The notes beneath the pieces are model-generated. The model saw nothing but the letters and a program-made list of their open reading frames with translations. It was not told the origin of the DNA and ran no database searches. Of a stretch of 64,000 nt of DNA, positions 23,113-31,007 are shown piece after piece (the first letter of the stretch is position 1; each line of letters starts with the position of its first letter). Origin of the DNA: JBOFBH01 sp051657715 (lineage in GTDB: Bacteria; Actinomycetota; Actinomycetes; Actinomycetales; Angustibacteraceae); NCBI GenBank assembly GCA_051657715.1, contig JBOFLF010000061.1, positions 1-64,000 on the forward strand. Reading direction: 5' to 3'. Both the position numbers and the translations under genes were made by a program.

Positions 23113-25581
23113 TCAGAACCGGCTGAAACCCGTGCGACGCAGGGTCGTCGCGTCATGCACCACCACACCCTCGGACGTCACCGTCCAGATCGACCCGCCG
23201 TCGACGAAGGTCCGCAGGGGAGTCGGCGGCCCGGCCGGATCAGGCAGTGTCGGATCAGGCAGTGTCGGATCAGGCAGTGTCGGATCAGGCAGTGCTGGAT
23301 CTGGAGGTGTCGGACGAGGCAGGCCCGGCACTGCCGGCGAGGCGGGCGGGCGCTGCTCGTCGCCGGTGACGCGCAGCACGGTCGGCCCGCTGAACCGACG
23401 ACGACCGCTGTCGCCGGTGACCCGCACCGCGATGACACCAGCGTCGTAGCCCAGCCCGCCGGCCGAGGTCGGCGTGGGTTCGTCGCCGGAGACTCCGACA
23501 CCGGGCTCGATACCGGGCAGCGGCGCCGCGACCGCGCCACCCCAGCGGCTGAACGGCACCAACACCAACCCGTCGATGAACGTGAAGGCGTGATGGTCGC
23601 CCTCGACATCGCTCCAGGCTCCGGGCAGCCGCACCTGGTCGACCCGACGAGGCGCGGCCAGGTCCGACACGTCGAACAGCGTCAGCTGCAGGCCGAGGGT
23701 CCGGCCGTCCGCCGTCGCGTCCTGGCCGACCCCGAGCAGCAACCCGTCCCCGGCGGGGTGCAGGTACGCCGAGTAGCCGCGGATCTTCAGCTCCCCGACG
23801 ACACGCGGCCGGGCCGGCTCGGACAGATCGATCGAGTACAGCGGGTCGGTCTGCCGGAACGTCACCACGTACCCGACGCCCCTGAGGAACCGGACCGAGC
23901 GGATCGTCTCGGTACGCCCGAGGCCGCCGACCGCACCCACCCGGGTCAGCCCGTCGTCGTCGATTCGCAGCACCGTGACCTGACTGCTGCTCGGCACCCG
24001 CTCGGCCCCCGCCCACCAGAGCGGGGCGGACGTCGACGCGACCCGCAGGTAGCCGTCGTGGGCGTCCATCGAGAACTGGTCGAGCAGGTACCCCGGCACG
24101 CTGCCGGACCCGACGTAGGCGGGGGCGGCCCCGCCCACGGTGTCGAACACGTGCACCTGGGTCTGCTGCCCACCGAGCACCCTGGCCGGGTCGGCTGGAA
24201 GCCCCGCCGCAGCCGACCAGTCCTGCCAGGAGTTCGTCGCGAGGAAGGTGTGGTCGGCAGTGGCGTACAGCTGGGCACCGCTCGCGACCACGCCAGCACC
24301 GTCCCACCGGGAGACCCCTGCCTGGTCGCGCAGGTCGAAGGCGAGGAACGACACGGTGTCCAGACCAGCGAACCGGGAGGGCGCGCTGACCTGCTCGCAG
24401 GGCAGCAGCGGGCCACTGCGAGCGGGACGGGAACCAGCACCGTCGGTGAGCGTGAACCTCGGCAGCCAGTCCTCGACCCGGGACCGTTCGACGGCCTCCC
24501 GATTGGCGGCGGTGGCCCGGCGTTCGGCCTGCTGGGCGGCGCGCGGATCCGGCGGAGCCGGCGGGACGATGCCGTCGGCCCCCCGGCTGGGCGGCACCGG
24601 CGGGACGGCGATACCGCCCAGGTCGGGCTCATCGGCACCCGCGCCGGGCGCTCCGCCGCCGGGCAGCTTCACGTCGGGCGGTGACGCGGGCGTGGCGAAC
24701 TGGACCCGAGCCGTCGGCCCGCTGACCGCCACCCGCGCCACCCCACCCACCAACCGGACTCCGACCGCTGATCCGTCGACGACCAGCGAGCGGACGACGC
24801 GCGGCGCGGTCGGGTCCGCGACATCGACCTCGACCAGCCGGGTCTGCGGCAGGAACGGCCCGAAGGACCGCCCCGGCATCCCGGCGGGCAGTCTCCCGGA
24901 GGTTTCCTGGTGGCCGATCAGCAGCACCCGGTCGCCCTCGACGAGCAGGGACGACGGCTGCCACCCGCCGAAGGCAAGCCGCCCCAGCGGCTCAGCACGA
25001 CCGCGCGCCGTCCGCATGATGACCAGCGCTGGTCGGGCAGAGAGACTGCCTGGCTCGGCACGACCGGACCGAGCGGGATGCGGCACCGCCGTCGGGGAGG
25101 TCACCGTGTAGATGAGACCACCGACCCGCTTCGCGATGTCGGCCTCGTCGACACCGGCCACCTGCACCGTGGTGCCGGTCTGCGAGCGGGCGCCTGACCC
25201 GCCCGGCGCTGCCGCGCCACCAGGCCCGTTCTGGCCTCCGGCGACCGCATCCGCACCGGACGCCTGGCGCGCGGACGCGGATTCGGCGATCCCAGGCCCG
25301 TGGCTCGGCAAACCGTACGGGCCGACCAGGGCGCGGGCGTGCTTCTTCAGGTAGCCGAGCAGATCAGGGCAGCCGGTGAAGGCGGTGTACCCCGCCGCCT
25401 CGGCCCGCAAGGACGTCGGCGGGCCTGGCCGAGAGCCGGGCCAGATCCCCGATCGTCCGACCAGACCGGTGCCGATCGCGGTCAGGCCGGCCGCGATCAG
25501 GATCACCGAAAGAACCAGCCCGATCAGCGGGCGTCGACCCAGGCGACCCACCCGCCTGGACCTCGGGTCGTGATCTGCCAT
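23113..25581 (-). CDS. Secreted/membrane-anchored beta-propeller domain protein
   Basis: An 822-residue protein with one N-terminal transmembrane segment (LIGLVLSVILIAAGLTAIGTG, ~19-40) and the rest outside. It matches the 'beta propeller domain' family (PF09826-like): an N-terminal TTVQVAGVDEADIAKRVGG signature, later TDPLYSIDLSEPARPRVVGELKIRGYS, and a C-terminal tail block EGVVVHDATTLRR. Near the C-terminus there is a Pro/Asp/Thr repeat (DPTLPDPTLPDPTLPD) coded by a 15-bp repeat at 23240-23290. Function unknown; related proteins are extracellular. It stands between csp and the HAD-LarE gene. Confidence 0.82.
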   Translation of the reverse strand: MADHDPRSRRVGRLGRRPLIGLVLSVILIAAGLTAIGTGLVGRSGIWPGSRPGPPTSLRAEAAGYTAFTGCPDLLGYLKKHARALVGPYGLPSHGPGIAESASARQASGADAVAGGQNGPGGAAAPGGSGARSQTGTTVQVAGVDEADIAKRVGGLIYTVTSPTAVPHPARSGRAEPGSLSARPALVIMRTARGRAEPLGRLAFGGWQPSSLLVEGDRVLLIGHQETSGRLPAGMPGRSFGPFLPQTRLVEVDVADPTAPRVVRSLVVDGSAVGVRLVGGVARVAVSGPTARVQFATPASPPDVKLPGGGAPGAGADEPDLGGIAVPPVPPSRGADGIVPPAPPDPRAAQQAERRATAANREAVERSRVEDWLPRFTLTDGAGSRPARSGPLLPCEQVSAPSRFAGLDTVSFLAFDLRDQAGVSRWDGAGVVASGAQLYATADHTFLATNSWQDWSAAAGLPADPARVLGGQQTQVHVFDTVGGAAPAYVGSGSVPGYLLDQFSMDAHDGYLRVASTSAPLWWAGAERVPSSSQVTVLRIDDDGLTRVGAVGGLGRTETIRSVRFLRGVGYVVTFRQTDPLYSIDLSEPARPRVVGELKIRGYSAYLHPAGDGLLLGVGQDATADGRTLGLQLTLFDVSDLAAPRRVDQVRLPGAWSDVEGDHHAFTFIDGLVLVPFSRWGGAVAAPLPGIEPGVGVSGDEPTPTSAGGLGYDAGVIAVRVTGDSGRRRFSGPTVLRVTGDEQRPPASPAVPGLPRPTPPDPALPDPTLPDPTLPDPTLPDPAGPPTPLRTFVDGGSIWTVTSEGVVVHDATTLRRTGFSRF

Positions 25582-25716
25582 CTGGACTCCCTCGGCTCAG
25601 CCAGCAACCGCGCTGGGTGACCGTGGGACGCGGCAACCCCGGCTCACGTTCCATCGCGGGTTCGCCTGCTCCTCGCGCCAGGTGCCGGCCGAGACGCGAC
25701 GGGCGCGGCCGACTCC

Positions 25717-27291
25717 TCAGCGGTAGCGGTCGGGGGCCTCGAGCAGGTCGTTCATCGAGCCGGACCGAAAACCGCGCGGGTCCAGCCGGGCGGCGTGGAA
25801 GCCCGCGGCCACCACCGCGGCGACCACCCCGGCGGCACGGCTCCCGGAACCGGTCCCACCCCTGACGTCGCTCACCCCATCGGCATCTCGAGTGGCGTTC
25901 CCGTGAGCATCACTGGTGACATCCCCGGCAGCCTCGCGGGCGACATCATGGTCGGCATCGCCAGGTAGTCGGTCGAGCGCGGCCAAGCAGGCGGCGTCCA
26001 GCTCGATCCGCGCCCTGCCATCGCCGAGGTCTCGGACCCGCAGGTCGGTGACCGTGATCTGGTTGCGGGACAACCACTCTCGGACGGATCGTTCCGCGCG
26101 GTCCACCCGGACCAAGGTCCGCGCGGTGATCGGGACACCGTACGCCACCCGGCTGGACAAGCAGGCGGCGGCGGGTTTGTCCCAGGTGGCCAGGCCCCAC
26201 CGGCGGGACACGGCACGAACCTGGGCCTTGGTGAAGCCGCTGTCCACCAGTGGGGCCAGCGCGCCGCGCTCGGCGGCGGCCCGGATGCCGGGCCGGAACC
26301 CGGCCACCGCATCATCGGCGTTGGTCCCCGTGAGCACCGCTGCCAGTCCCAGGCTGTCGGCCAGTGGTCGCAGCGCGTCGAGCAGCGCGGCCTTGCAGAA
26401 GAAGCACCGATCCCCCGCGTTCGTCCGGTACCCCACGCGGGACAGCTCGTCGGTGGTCGGGGTCAGGTGTCGGACGCCGAGGTCGCGGGCGAACGCGGCG
26501 GCGGCGTCCAGCTCGCCGACGGCCAGCGAGCTGGAGACCGCGGTGGCCGCCACGACCCGCTCCGGGCCGAGCGCCCGGGCCGCCGCCGCGAGCAGGAAAG
26601 CCGAGTCCGCCCCCCCGGAGAAGGCCACCAGCACGGACCCGAGGCCACGTAGCCGGTGATCCAGATCAGCGAGTCGGGCGGCTACCACGTGGCCCTCCAA
26701 CCAGAGCGGCAGCGGCGCCAGCGAGTCGAGCACGACGTCCGCCCCGGCCGCTCGCAGCGCCGACACGTCATGCGGCCCGGTCGCCACCGCCACCGCCACC
26801 GCGGCAGCGGCGTGTGCCCCGGCCACGTCGCCGGGGTGGTCCCCGACGTACACCGACACCCCCTGCTCGACCAGCGCCCGGGCCTTGTCCTCGGCGAACA
26901 GGCCACCGACCGCGACGTCCGCGGTGAGACCGACGTGCTCGAGCACCAGCCGGACGGCCGCCGACGTCTTGGCGCTCACCACCACCACCAGCCCGCGCTG
27001 GGCGCGCACCGCGGTGAACGCCTCAGCTGCCCCGGGCAGCGCCGTGATCCCGGGAACACCCAGGGTCGGGTACAGCTGCCGATAGCGGCGTACTGCCTGG
27101 GCGACCCGGCCGGCACCCTCGAGGTACTGGGTGAACACCTGGTCGATCGGGATGCCGATGGTCGGCCACAGGTCGTCCTCGGTCACCGTGACGCCGTGCT
27201 CGGCGAGCGCCGCCCGGGCGGTGGCCACGATGCCTTCGCGGGAGTCCACCAACGTCATGTCCAGGTCGAATCCCACCACCAGCTGCTGCAC
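25717..27291 (-). CDS. HAD phosphatase-LarE sulfur transferase fusion
   Basis: A 524-residue two-domain protein. Residues ~1-200 are a HAD hydrolase with motif I DLDMTLVDS and a motif IV region VYVGDHPGDVAGA. Residues ~210-460 are LarE, the ATP-dependent sulfur transferase that makes the nickel-pincer cofactor of lactate racemase-type enzymes: PP-loop AFSGGADSAFLLA (~222), RCFFCK (~294), GTNADD, and ACLSSRVAYG (~375). The CxxC plus the later Cys match LarE proteins that hold a [4Fe-4S] cluster rather than those that sacrifice one Cys. The join is continuous, with no frameshift. A 15-bp-type degenerate tail (DVTSDAHGNATRDADG) precedes the C-terminal helix. No larA, larB or larC is in the window. 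Confidence 0.85.
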   Translation of the reverse strand: MQQLVVGFDLDMTLVDSREGIVATARAALAEHGVTVTEDDLWPTIGIPIDQVFTQYLEGAGRVAQAVRRYRQLYPTLGVPGITALPGAAEAFTAVRAQRGLVVVVSAKTSAAVRLVLEHVGLTADVAVGGLFAEDKARALVEQGVSVYVGDHPGDVAGAHAAAAVAVAVATGPHDVSALRAAGADVVLDSLAPLPLWLEGHVVAARLADLDHRLRGLGSVLVAFSGGADSAFLLAAAARALGPERVVAATAVSSSLAVGELDAAAAFARDLGVRHLTPTTDELSRVGYRTNAGDRCFFCKAALLDALRPLADSLGLAAVLTGTNADDAVAGFRPGIRAAAERGALAPLVDSGFTKAQVRAVSRRWGLATWDKPAAACLSSRVAYGVPITARTLVRVDRAERSVREWLSRNQITVTDLRVRDLGDGRARIELDAACLAALDRLPGDADHDVAREAAGDVTSDAHGNATRDADGVSDVRGGTGSGSRAAGVVAAVVAAGFHAARLDPRGFRSGSMNDLLEAPDRYR

Positions 27292-27433
27292 CGACCCAGC
27301 GTAGGTGGCGTCCGGACCAGCACGGACGACGCCTCCAAGGCCGGGGGAACATGCGGATGCCGGCATCGCCTCTACGCTGCACCCCACCGATCCGACTCAG
27401 CAGCGGCGACCGTCGTATCACGGGAGACCATCT

Positions 27434-27988
27434 GTGCCGACCTGGACCACGACCGTCGCGTCGCCGATCGGCGACATCCGCCTGGCAGCGGACGACGACG
27501 GTGCGCTCACGCACCTGGTGTTCCGCGACGAGCAGCGGTTCCCTGGAGTGGGCGACGGGCTGCGCCTCGACCAGGCACCGTTCGCCGAGGCCGCCAATCA
27601 GCTCGCCGAGTACTTCGCCGGGGATCGACGCGACTTCGACCTGCGACTGGCCCCCCGAGGCACGACGTTCCAGGCGCGGGCCTGGCGGGCGCTCCAGGCG
27701 ATCCCGTACGGCGAGACCCGCAGCTACATGGACCAGGCCCGGGCGATCGGCGCCCCGGCGGCGGTCCGCGCGATCGGCGCCGCGAACGGACGCAACCCGA
27801 TCGGGATCGTGGTGCCGTGCCACCGGGTGGTCGGCGCGGACGGCTCGCTCACCGGCTACGGCGGCGGCGTGCATCGCAAGCGGTGGCTGTTGACCCACGA
27901 GCAGCCGCGGGACGACGGCACGCTGTTCCCTCTGCCGGCCCAGGGCTTCGGCGACGTCTCAGGTTCTCTCCCACGCCCGGGTGCCTGA
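27434..27988 (+). CDS. ogt: Methylated-DNA--protein-cysteine methyltransferase
   Basis: A 184-residue suicide DNA-repair protein that moves methyl groups from O6-methylguanine to its own Cys. The active site PCHRV places the acceptor at C129, in GIVVPCHRVVGADGSLTGYGGG; the recognition helix region AVRAIGAANGRNP precedes it. GTG 27434 starts the protein with a typical TTVASPIGDIRL strand. Its last 30 bases overlap the end of the convergent DUF5666-like gene. Confidence 0.94.
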   Translation: MPTWTTTVASPIGDIRLAADDDGALTHLVFRDEQRFPGVGDGLRLDQAPFAEAANQLAEYFAGDRRDFDLRLAPRGTTFQARAWRALQAIPYGETRSYMDQARAIGAPAAVRAIGAANGRNPIGIVVPCHRVVGADGSLTGYGGGVHRKRWLLTHEQPRDDGTLFPLPAQGFGDVSGSLPRPGA

Positions 27989-28888
27989 CGGCTCGACCCC
28001 GGCACCTCCACCCGACGTTTCACCACCCGGCCCGCTGGGCGAGCGCTCCCCACCCGACCCGCCGCGCTCCCGCTCCCAGTCCGGTCCGTCGTGCGGGCGC
28101 TGCCAGCCCGGCCCGCCGGGCGGACGTTCACCGGTCCCGATCATCCGGGCGGTCAGGGTCTCGCCGTCCTTGACGGCCAACACCCGGACGGTCGCGCCGT
28201 CCTTGATCCCGTCGATCGAGTCCTGCTCACCACGAACCTGGGTCTGGTCGGTGACCGCGTACGTGGCGGTGAAACCGTCGGTACTGCGCACCGTCAGCCG
28301 GTCGCTGCTTACCGTCACCACGGTGCCGGTCTGGACGGCGATCGTCCGGGTGCCTTGACCATCGCGGCCCGGCACGGTCAGCTCGCCATGCAACGCCCGC
28401 GCGAGCCGGCCGGGTCCGCTCCGGCCATCACGGTCGCCCCCACGCCCACCGTCATCCTGCGACGTGCTGGCGCGCTCGGCCGCGGCCGTAGCCCCTGGGG
28501 GGTCACCGCTGTCGCTGGCGATCGCGTATGCCCCACCGCCGACCACCAACGCGGCAGCGAGGCCACCGACCGCGACCATCCGGCCGCTGACCCGACGCCG
28601 ACGCGCCCCGCCCGATGCCATCGACTCCTCCGGCCGGCCCAGGTCGTGGCGCCAGCCAGGCGGAGCCGGCGGCTGCGGGACCGAACCGCGCGACCCGACG
28701 CCGTCGTGTGGGACTGAGTCGCGCAGGACCGGACGGGGTGAGGTGGTCGACGAGTCCGCCGGCAGCGGGGAGTCGGAACGGGGGTCATGGGGACGGGGGT
28801 CATGGGGACGGGGGTCATGGGGACGGGGGTCATGGGGACGGGGGTCATGGGGACGGGGGTCATGGGGATCGGTCATGACCTTGACCAT
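27959..28888 (-). CDS. Membrane-anchored DUF5666-like protein with N-terminal repeats
   Basis: A 309-residue protein. It starts with a repeat region, six consecutive HDPRP-type pentapeptides from a 15-bp tandem repeat, followed by a proline-rich cytoplasmic part, one transmembrane helix (MVAVGGLAAALVVGGGAYAIAS), and an outer domain. The outer core GTVVTVSSDRLTVRSTDGFTATYAVTDQTQVRG..DGATVRVLAV fits DUF5666, a small beta domain. The C-terminal tail is Gly/Pro/Glu-rich. ATG 28888 is chosen because AGGTGG lies eight bases upstream; ATG 28876 is an alternative. The 3' end overlaps ogt on the other strand by 30 bases. Confidence 0.65.
   Translation of the reverse strand: MVKVMTDPHDPRPHDPRPHDPRPHDPRPHDPRPHDPRSDSPLPADSSTTSPRPVLRDSVPHDGVGSRGSVPQPPAPPGWRHDLGRPEESMASGGARRRRVSGRMVAVGGLAAALVVGGGAYAIASDSGDPPGATAAAERASTSQDDGGRGGDRDGRSGPGRLARALHGELTVPGRDGQGTRTIAVQTGTVVTVSSDRLTVRSTDGFTATYAVTDQTQVRGEQDSIDGIKDGATVRVLAVKDGETLTARMIGTGERPPGGPGWQRPHDGPDWERERGGSGGERSPSGPGGETSGGGAGVEPSGTRAWERT
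28789..28870. repeat. 15-bp tandem repeat inside a coding region
   Basis: CATGGGGACGGGGGT is repeated head to tail, five perfect copies and an imperfect sixth at the edge (CATGGGGATCGGT). It lies in frame and codes for HDPRP units at the N-terminus of the DUF5666-like protein. Being a multiple of three, copy-number change would keep the frame. Confidence 0.9.
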
Positions 28889-29017
28889 GGACCGGCCACC
28901 TGAGCCACCGCTCCCCACTACCTGGCAATGCGCTGAGAACGGTCGCAAGCGCAAGAGCCATATGCGGGAGCGGACAGGGAAGCACTCCGCCGAGCCGGGG
29001 ACACGCACCTGATAACT

Positions 29018-29036
29018 GATACCAGCTTGGTATCAT
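29018..29036 (+). promoter_or_regulatory. Palindromic operator of the RHH/Doc module
   Basis: TGATACCA-GCT-TGGTATCA is a perfect 8-3-8 palindrome ending seven bases before the antitoxin ATG. Its position and symmetry fit autorepression by the ribbon-helix-helix antitoxin. The right arm includes TATCAT, a possible -10. Confidence 0.75.
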
Positions 29037-29042
29037 GCAGCC

Positions 29043-29240
29043 ATGGCCATGACATTGAGGCTTGACCCGCAGTTGGACCAGGCATTGAGCGACGTTGCTT
29101 CGCGCCTCGGCAAGAGCAAGCAACAGATCGCGGTCACCGCTATTCGGGAGTACACCGATCAGCAGCAGCAGTTTCGCCGACGAGCGCTGGAGCGCATCGT
29201 GGCGGAGGATGCCGAGCTGCTTCGCCGGCTCGCGGAATGA
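29043..29240 (+). CDS. Ribbon-helix-helix antitoxin of a Doc toxin
   Basis: A 65-residue protein with a CopG-like RHH fold (MTLRLDPQLDQALSDVA, then LGKSKQQIAVTAIREYT) and a charged C-terminal helix (RRALERIVAEDAELLRRLAE) for toxin binding. Most Doc toxins of phage P1 type pair with Phd antitoxins, so an RHH partner marks the actinobacterial branch. The palindrome just upstream is the likely operator. Its stop overlaps the toxin ATG (ATGA). Confidence 0.85.
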   Translation: MAMTLRLDPQLDQALSDVASRLGKSKQQIAVTAIREYTDQQQQFRRRALERIVAEDAELLRRLAE

Positions 29241-29617
29241 GCAAGATTCGTTATCTGACGATCGAAGATGCGCTGGCTGCCACCGAGGCCTTCCTCGGTG
29301 GGCCGGCTCAGGTGCGAGACTGGGGCCTGCTCGACTCCGCTCTCCAACGACCGCGAGCCACCGTCTTCGGCGAGGACGCCTACCCCACGCTGGAGCTGAA
29401 AGCCGCGGCCCTGCTGTGCAGCTTGGTGGCCAACCACGCCCTGGTGGATGGCAACAAGCGCTTGGGATGGGTGTGCACCAGACTGTTCGTGATCTACAAC
29501 GGGCGCGACCTGCACGCCTCGGAAGATGATGCCTTCGAGCTGGTCATGAGCGACGCGTCGCACCAAGAACTCGATGTCTCTGTTCTTGCTGACACCCTCC
29601 GTCCATGGCTGCGTTGA
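29237..29617 (+). CDS. doc: Doc/Fic-family toxin
   Basis: A 126-residue death-on-curing toxin. The family motif is HALVDGNKRLGW, a form of H-x-F-x-D-G-N-K-R, with catalytic His near residue 67; the shortened (GNKR) ending is that of Doc kinases, which phosphorylate EF-Tu, not of AMPylating Fic proteins. The N-terminal part (YLTIEDALAATEAFLGGPAQVRDWGLLDSAL) has the usual helices. It is translationally coupled to the RHH antitoxin. The 3' neighbours are damaged genes. Confidence 0.9.
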   Translation: MSKIRYLTIEDALAATEAFLGGPAQVRDWGLLDSALQRPRATVFGEDAYPTLELKAAALLCSLVANHALVDGNKRLGWVCTRLFVIYNGRDLHASEDDAFELVMSDASHQELDVSVLADTLRPWLR

Positions 29618-29687
29618 CCTCCCCAGGGCACACGTCCCGCACCTCATCGATGCCGCGGTTAGGGGTGGCGCGAAAGTTCTGGCGTCC

Positions 29688-30087
29688 ATGAGCCCAACGG
29701 AGGATGCCCGGATCAGCGGCGAGGACTGGTACGCCCGTGAGCTGGCCGACGATTCGTTCGTCCGCTGCCGTCTCGAGGACGTCGACCTGACCGAGTGCAG
29801 CACCCGTGGCACCACGTTCACCGACTGCGCGTTCACCGGCGTCCGGCTGAATGCCTCCCGGCACGTGGGGTCGGCGTTCCGCGGGTGCACGTTCCGCCAG
29901 GTGTCGTTCTTCGGCGCGGAGCTGGAGGGCTGCACCCTGGTCGGCTCGACCTTCGTCGAGCGCCGAGCTGCGCGGAAGCGTCCTGACCGGCGTCGACCCG
30001 CGCACTCCACGCTGGGACGGCGCCCTCCTCGACCTGTCGCAGGCCGTCACCCTCACCGAATCCCTCGGCGCCACGATTGGTGCGTGA
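29688..30087 (+). pseudogene. Pentapeptide-repeat protein, frameshifted
   Basis: From ATG 29688 the frame gives SPTEDARISGEDWY, then repeats such as SFVRCRLEDVDL and AFTGVRLNASRHVGSAF, the right-handed beta-helix of pentapeptide-repeat proteins. After GSTFV near 29957 the reading frame loses the pattern. Reading from the next frame, the match resumes as SAELRGSVLTGVDPRTPRWDGALLDLSQAV and ends TLTESLGATIGA at 30087, the family's usual C-terminus. Dropping one base near 29957-29961 joins the two. So it is an intact ~130-residue gene with a one-base insertion, or a sequence error. Confidence 0.7.
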
Positions 30088-30117
30088 CAATTGTCGTAGT
30101 CCGGAGAAGATAAACTC

Positions 30118-30706
30118 ATGAGCATGGAGGAAGAGCAGTCGCAGCCGAGGGAACTACCTCCGCTCCCCTCATTGGACATCATCCGGGCAGAGCTGGACAT
30201 CGAGCGCGAGCTGCGCGAGAAGAGCTCATCGTCGATCGACACGAAGGCAGACCTTGTCCTTGGCTCATCCGGCGTTGTCGTGGGCCTCGGTTTTGATGCT
30301 CGCCCAGGAATCTTCGTCTTGCTGGCCCAGTGCGCCGCGGCCGTCGCGGGTGGCCTGTCAGTGCTGGCGTTCCGCCCGAGAGTGGCCGGAGCCATCTCGC
30401 CGAGGGCGCTCCCGAGAGAACCTGATAACAACAGACCCCGTCACAGCCAAACTTGAACTGCTCGACACTCGACTGCTGATCCATGAAGACGACGAGGGCC
30501 AGCTCATACGCAAGGTCCGCTGGCTGAGGTGGGCGTTCTTCTCGCTTGGAATCGCAGCAGTCCTGGCCGTCGTGGGGTCTATCGTGGAACTTCAGCTACA
30601 GGAGATGAGTGATGCCTCGTTCTTCCTCGGCACCGCAGCGCGCCGCACCACCGGTACCTGCCGTAAGACCGCATCCGGAGTGGATCACGAATTCAGAGGG
30701 AGATGA
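30118..30706 (+). pseudogene. Two-transmembrane protein, frameshifted
   Basis: Frame 1 from 30118 gives a helical lead (LDIIRAELDIERELREKSSSSIDTKAD) and a first pair of hydrophobic segments ending SVLAFRPRVAG. Near 30409-30413 (CTCCC) the frame breaks; with one C removed it reads ISPRALRENLITTDPVTAKL and continues LLDTRLLIHEDDEGQLIRKV, then a further transmembrane helix (RWAFFSLGIAAVLAVVGSIVEL). That is the usual architecture of small actinobacterial 2TM proteins related in layout to effector-like 2TM domains. The corrected protein is ~160-195 residues. Its tail overlaps the next small ORF. Confidence 0.65.
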
Positions 30707-30794
30707 CCGGGCGCTTCGTCGAACCCAGCGAGCAGCAGAGCGTGCACGCCAAAAGGCAGATGACAGTGACTCCCGTCGAGCGGTCGGATTATGA
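30612..30794 (+). CDS. 60-residue basic protein of unknown function
   Basis: ATG 30612 has AGGAG seven bases upstream. The protein begins with a Pro/Ala/Ser-rich segment (SSSAPQRAAPPVPAVRPHPEW), then a charged helix with ALRRTQRAAERARQKADD. It overlaps the end of the damaged 2TM gene and its stop overlaps the next ORF by ATGA, so the three look like one operon. I recognise no family. The coupling and the ribosome binding site are the main evidence that it is real. Confidence 0.5.
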   Translation: MPRSSSAPQRAAPPVPAVRPHPEWITNSEGDDRALRRTQRAAERARQKADDSDSRRAVGL

Positions 30795-30940
30795 GCGGCA
30801 CTGAAGAGCCACCAGCCGACGAACCCGCCCCGTCGCCTCCACCGATCACACCCAACCCGGCACTGGTGCACCAAGTCGTTCGCGAGGGTGGCAAGCCTTC
30901 CGGCACATTCGAGCGCGGTTCCTCTCATACCAAGGACTAA
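30791..30940 (+). CDS. 49-residue protein of unknown function
   Basis: Starts at an ATGA overlap with the preceding 60-residue ORF. The protein is acidic and proline-rich first (EEPPADEPAPSPPPITPNP), then ends in ALVHQVVREGGKPSGTFERG. No family recognised; no signal peptide or membrane segment. Stop TAA at 30940 is unusual in this GC-rich DNA. Evidence is its coupling to the ORF before it. Confidence 0.45.
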   Translation: MSGTEEPPADEPAPSPPPITPNPALVHQVVREGGKPSGTFERGSSHTKD

Positions 30941-31007
30941 CGGCACTAGCCAGCTCTCAACCGGAGCCGGGATTCGTGCTCTGCGTCCACCCCGTAGCGT
31001 GGGAACG

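Noticed and set aside
22792..24684. 630-codon plus-strand open frame
   Set aside because: Opposite the beta-propeller and csp genes; no domain, shadow composition.
26656..28173. 505-codon plus-strand open frame
   Set aside because: Covers the HAD-LarE antisense strand and the ogt gene out of frame.
28789..28870. 15-bp repeats as a regulatory iteron or CRISPR
   Set aside because: They are in frame within a coding sequence and code for HDPRP units.
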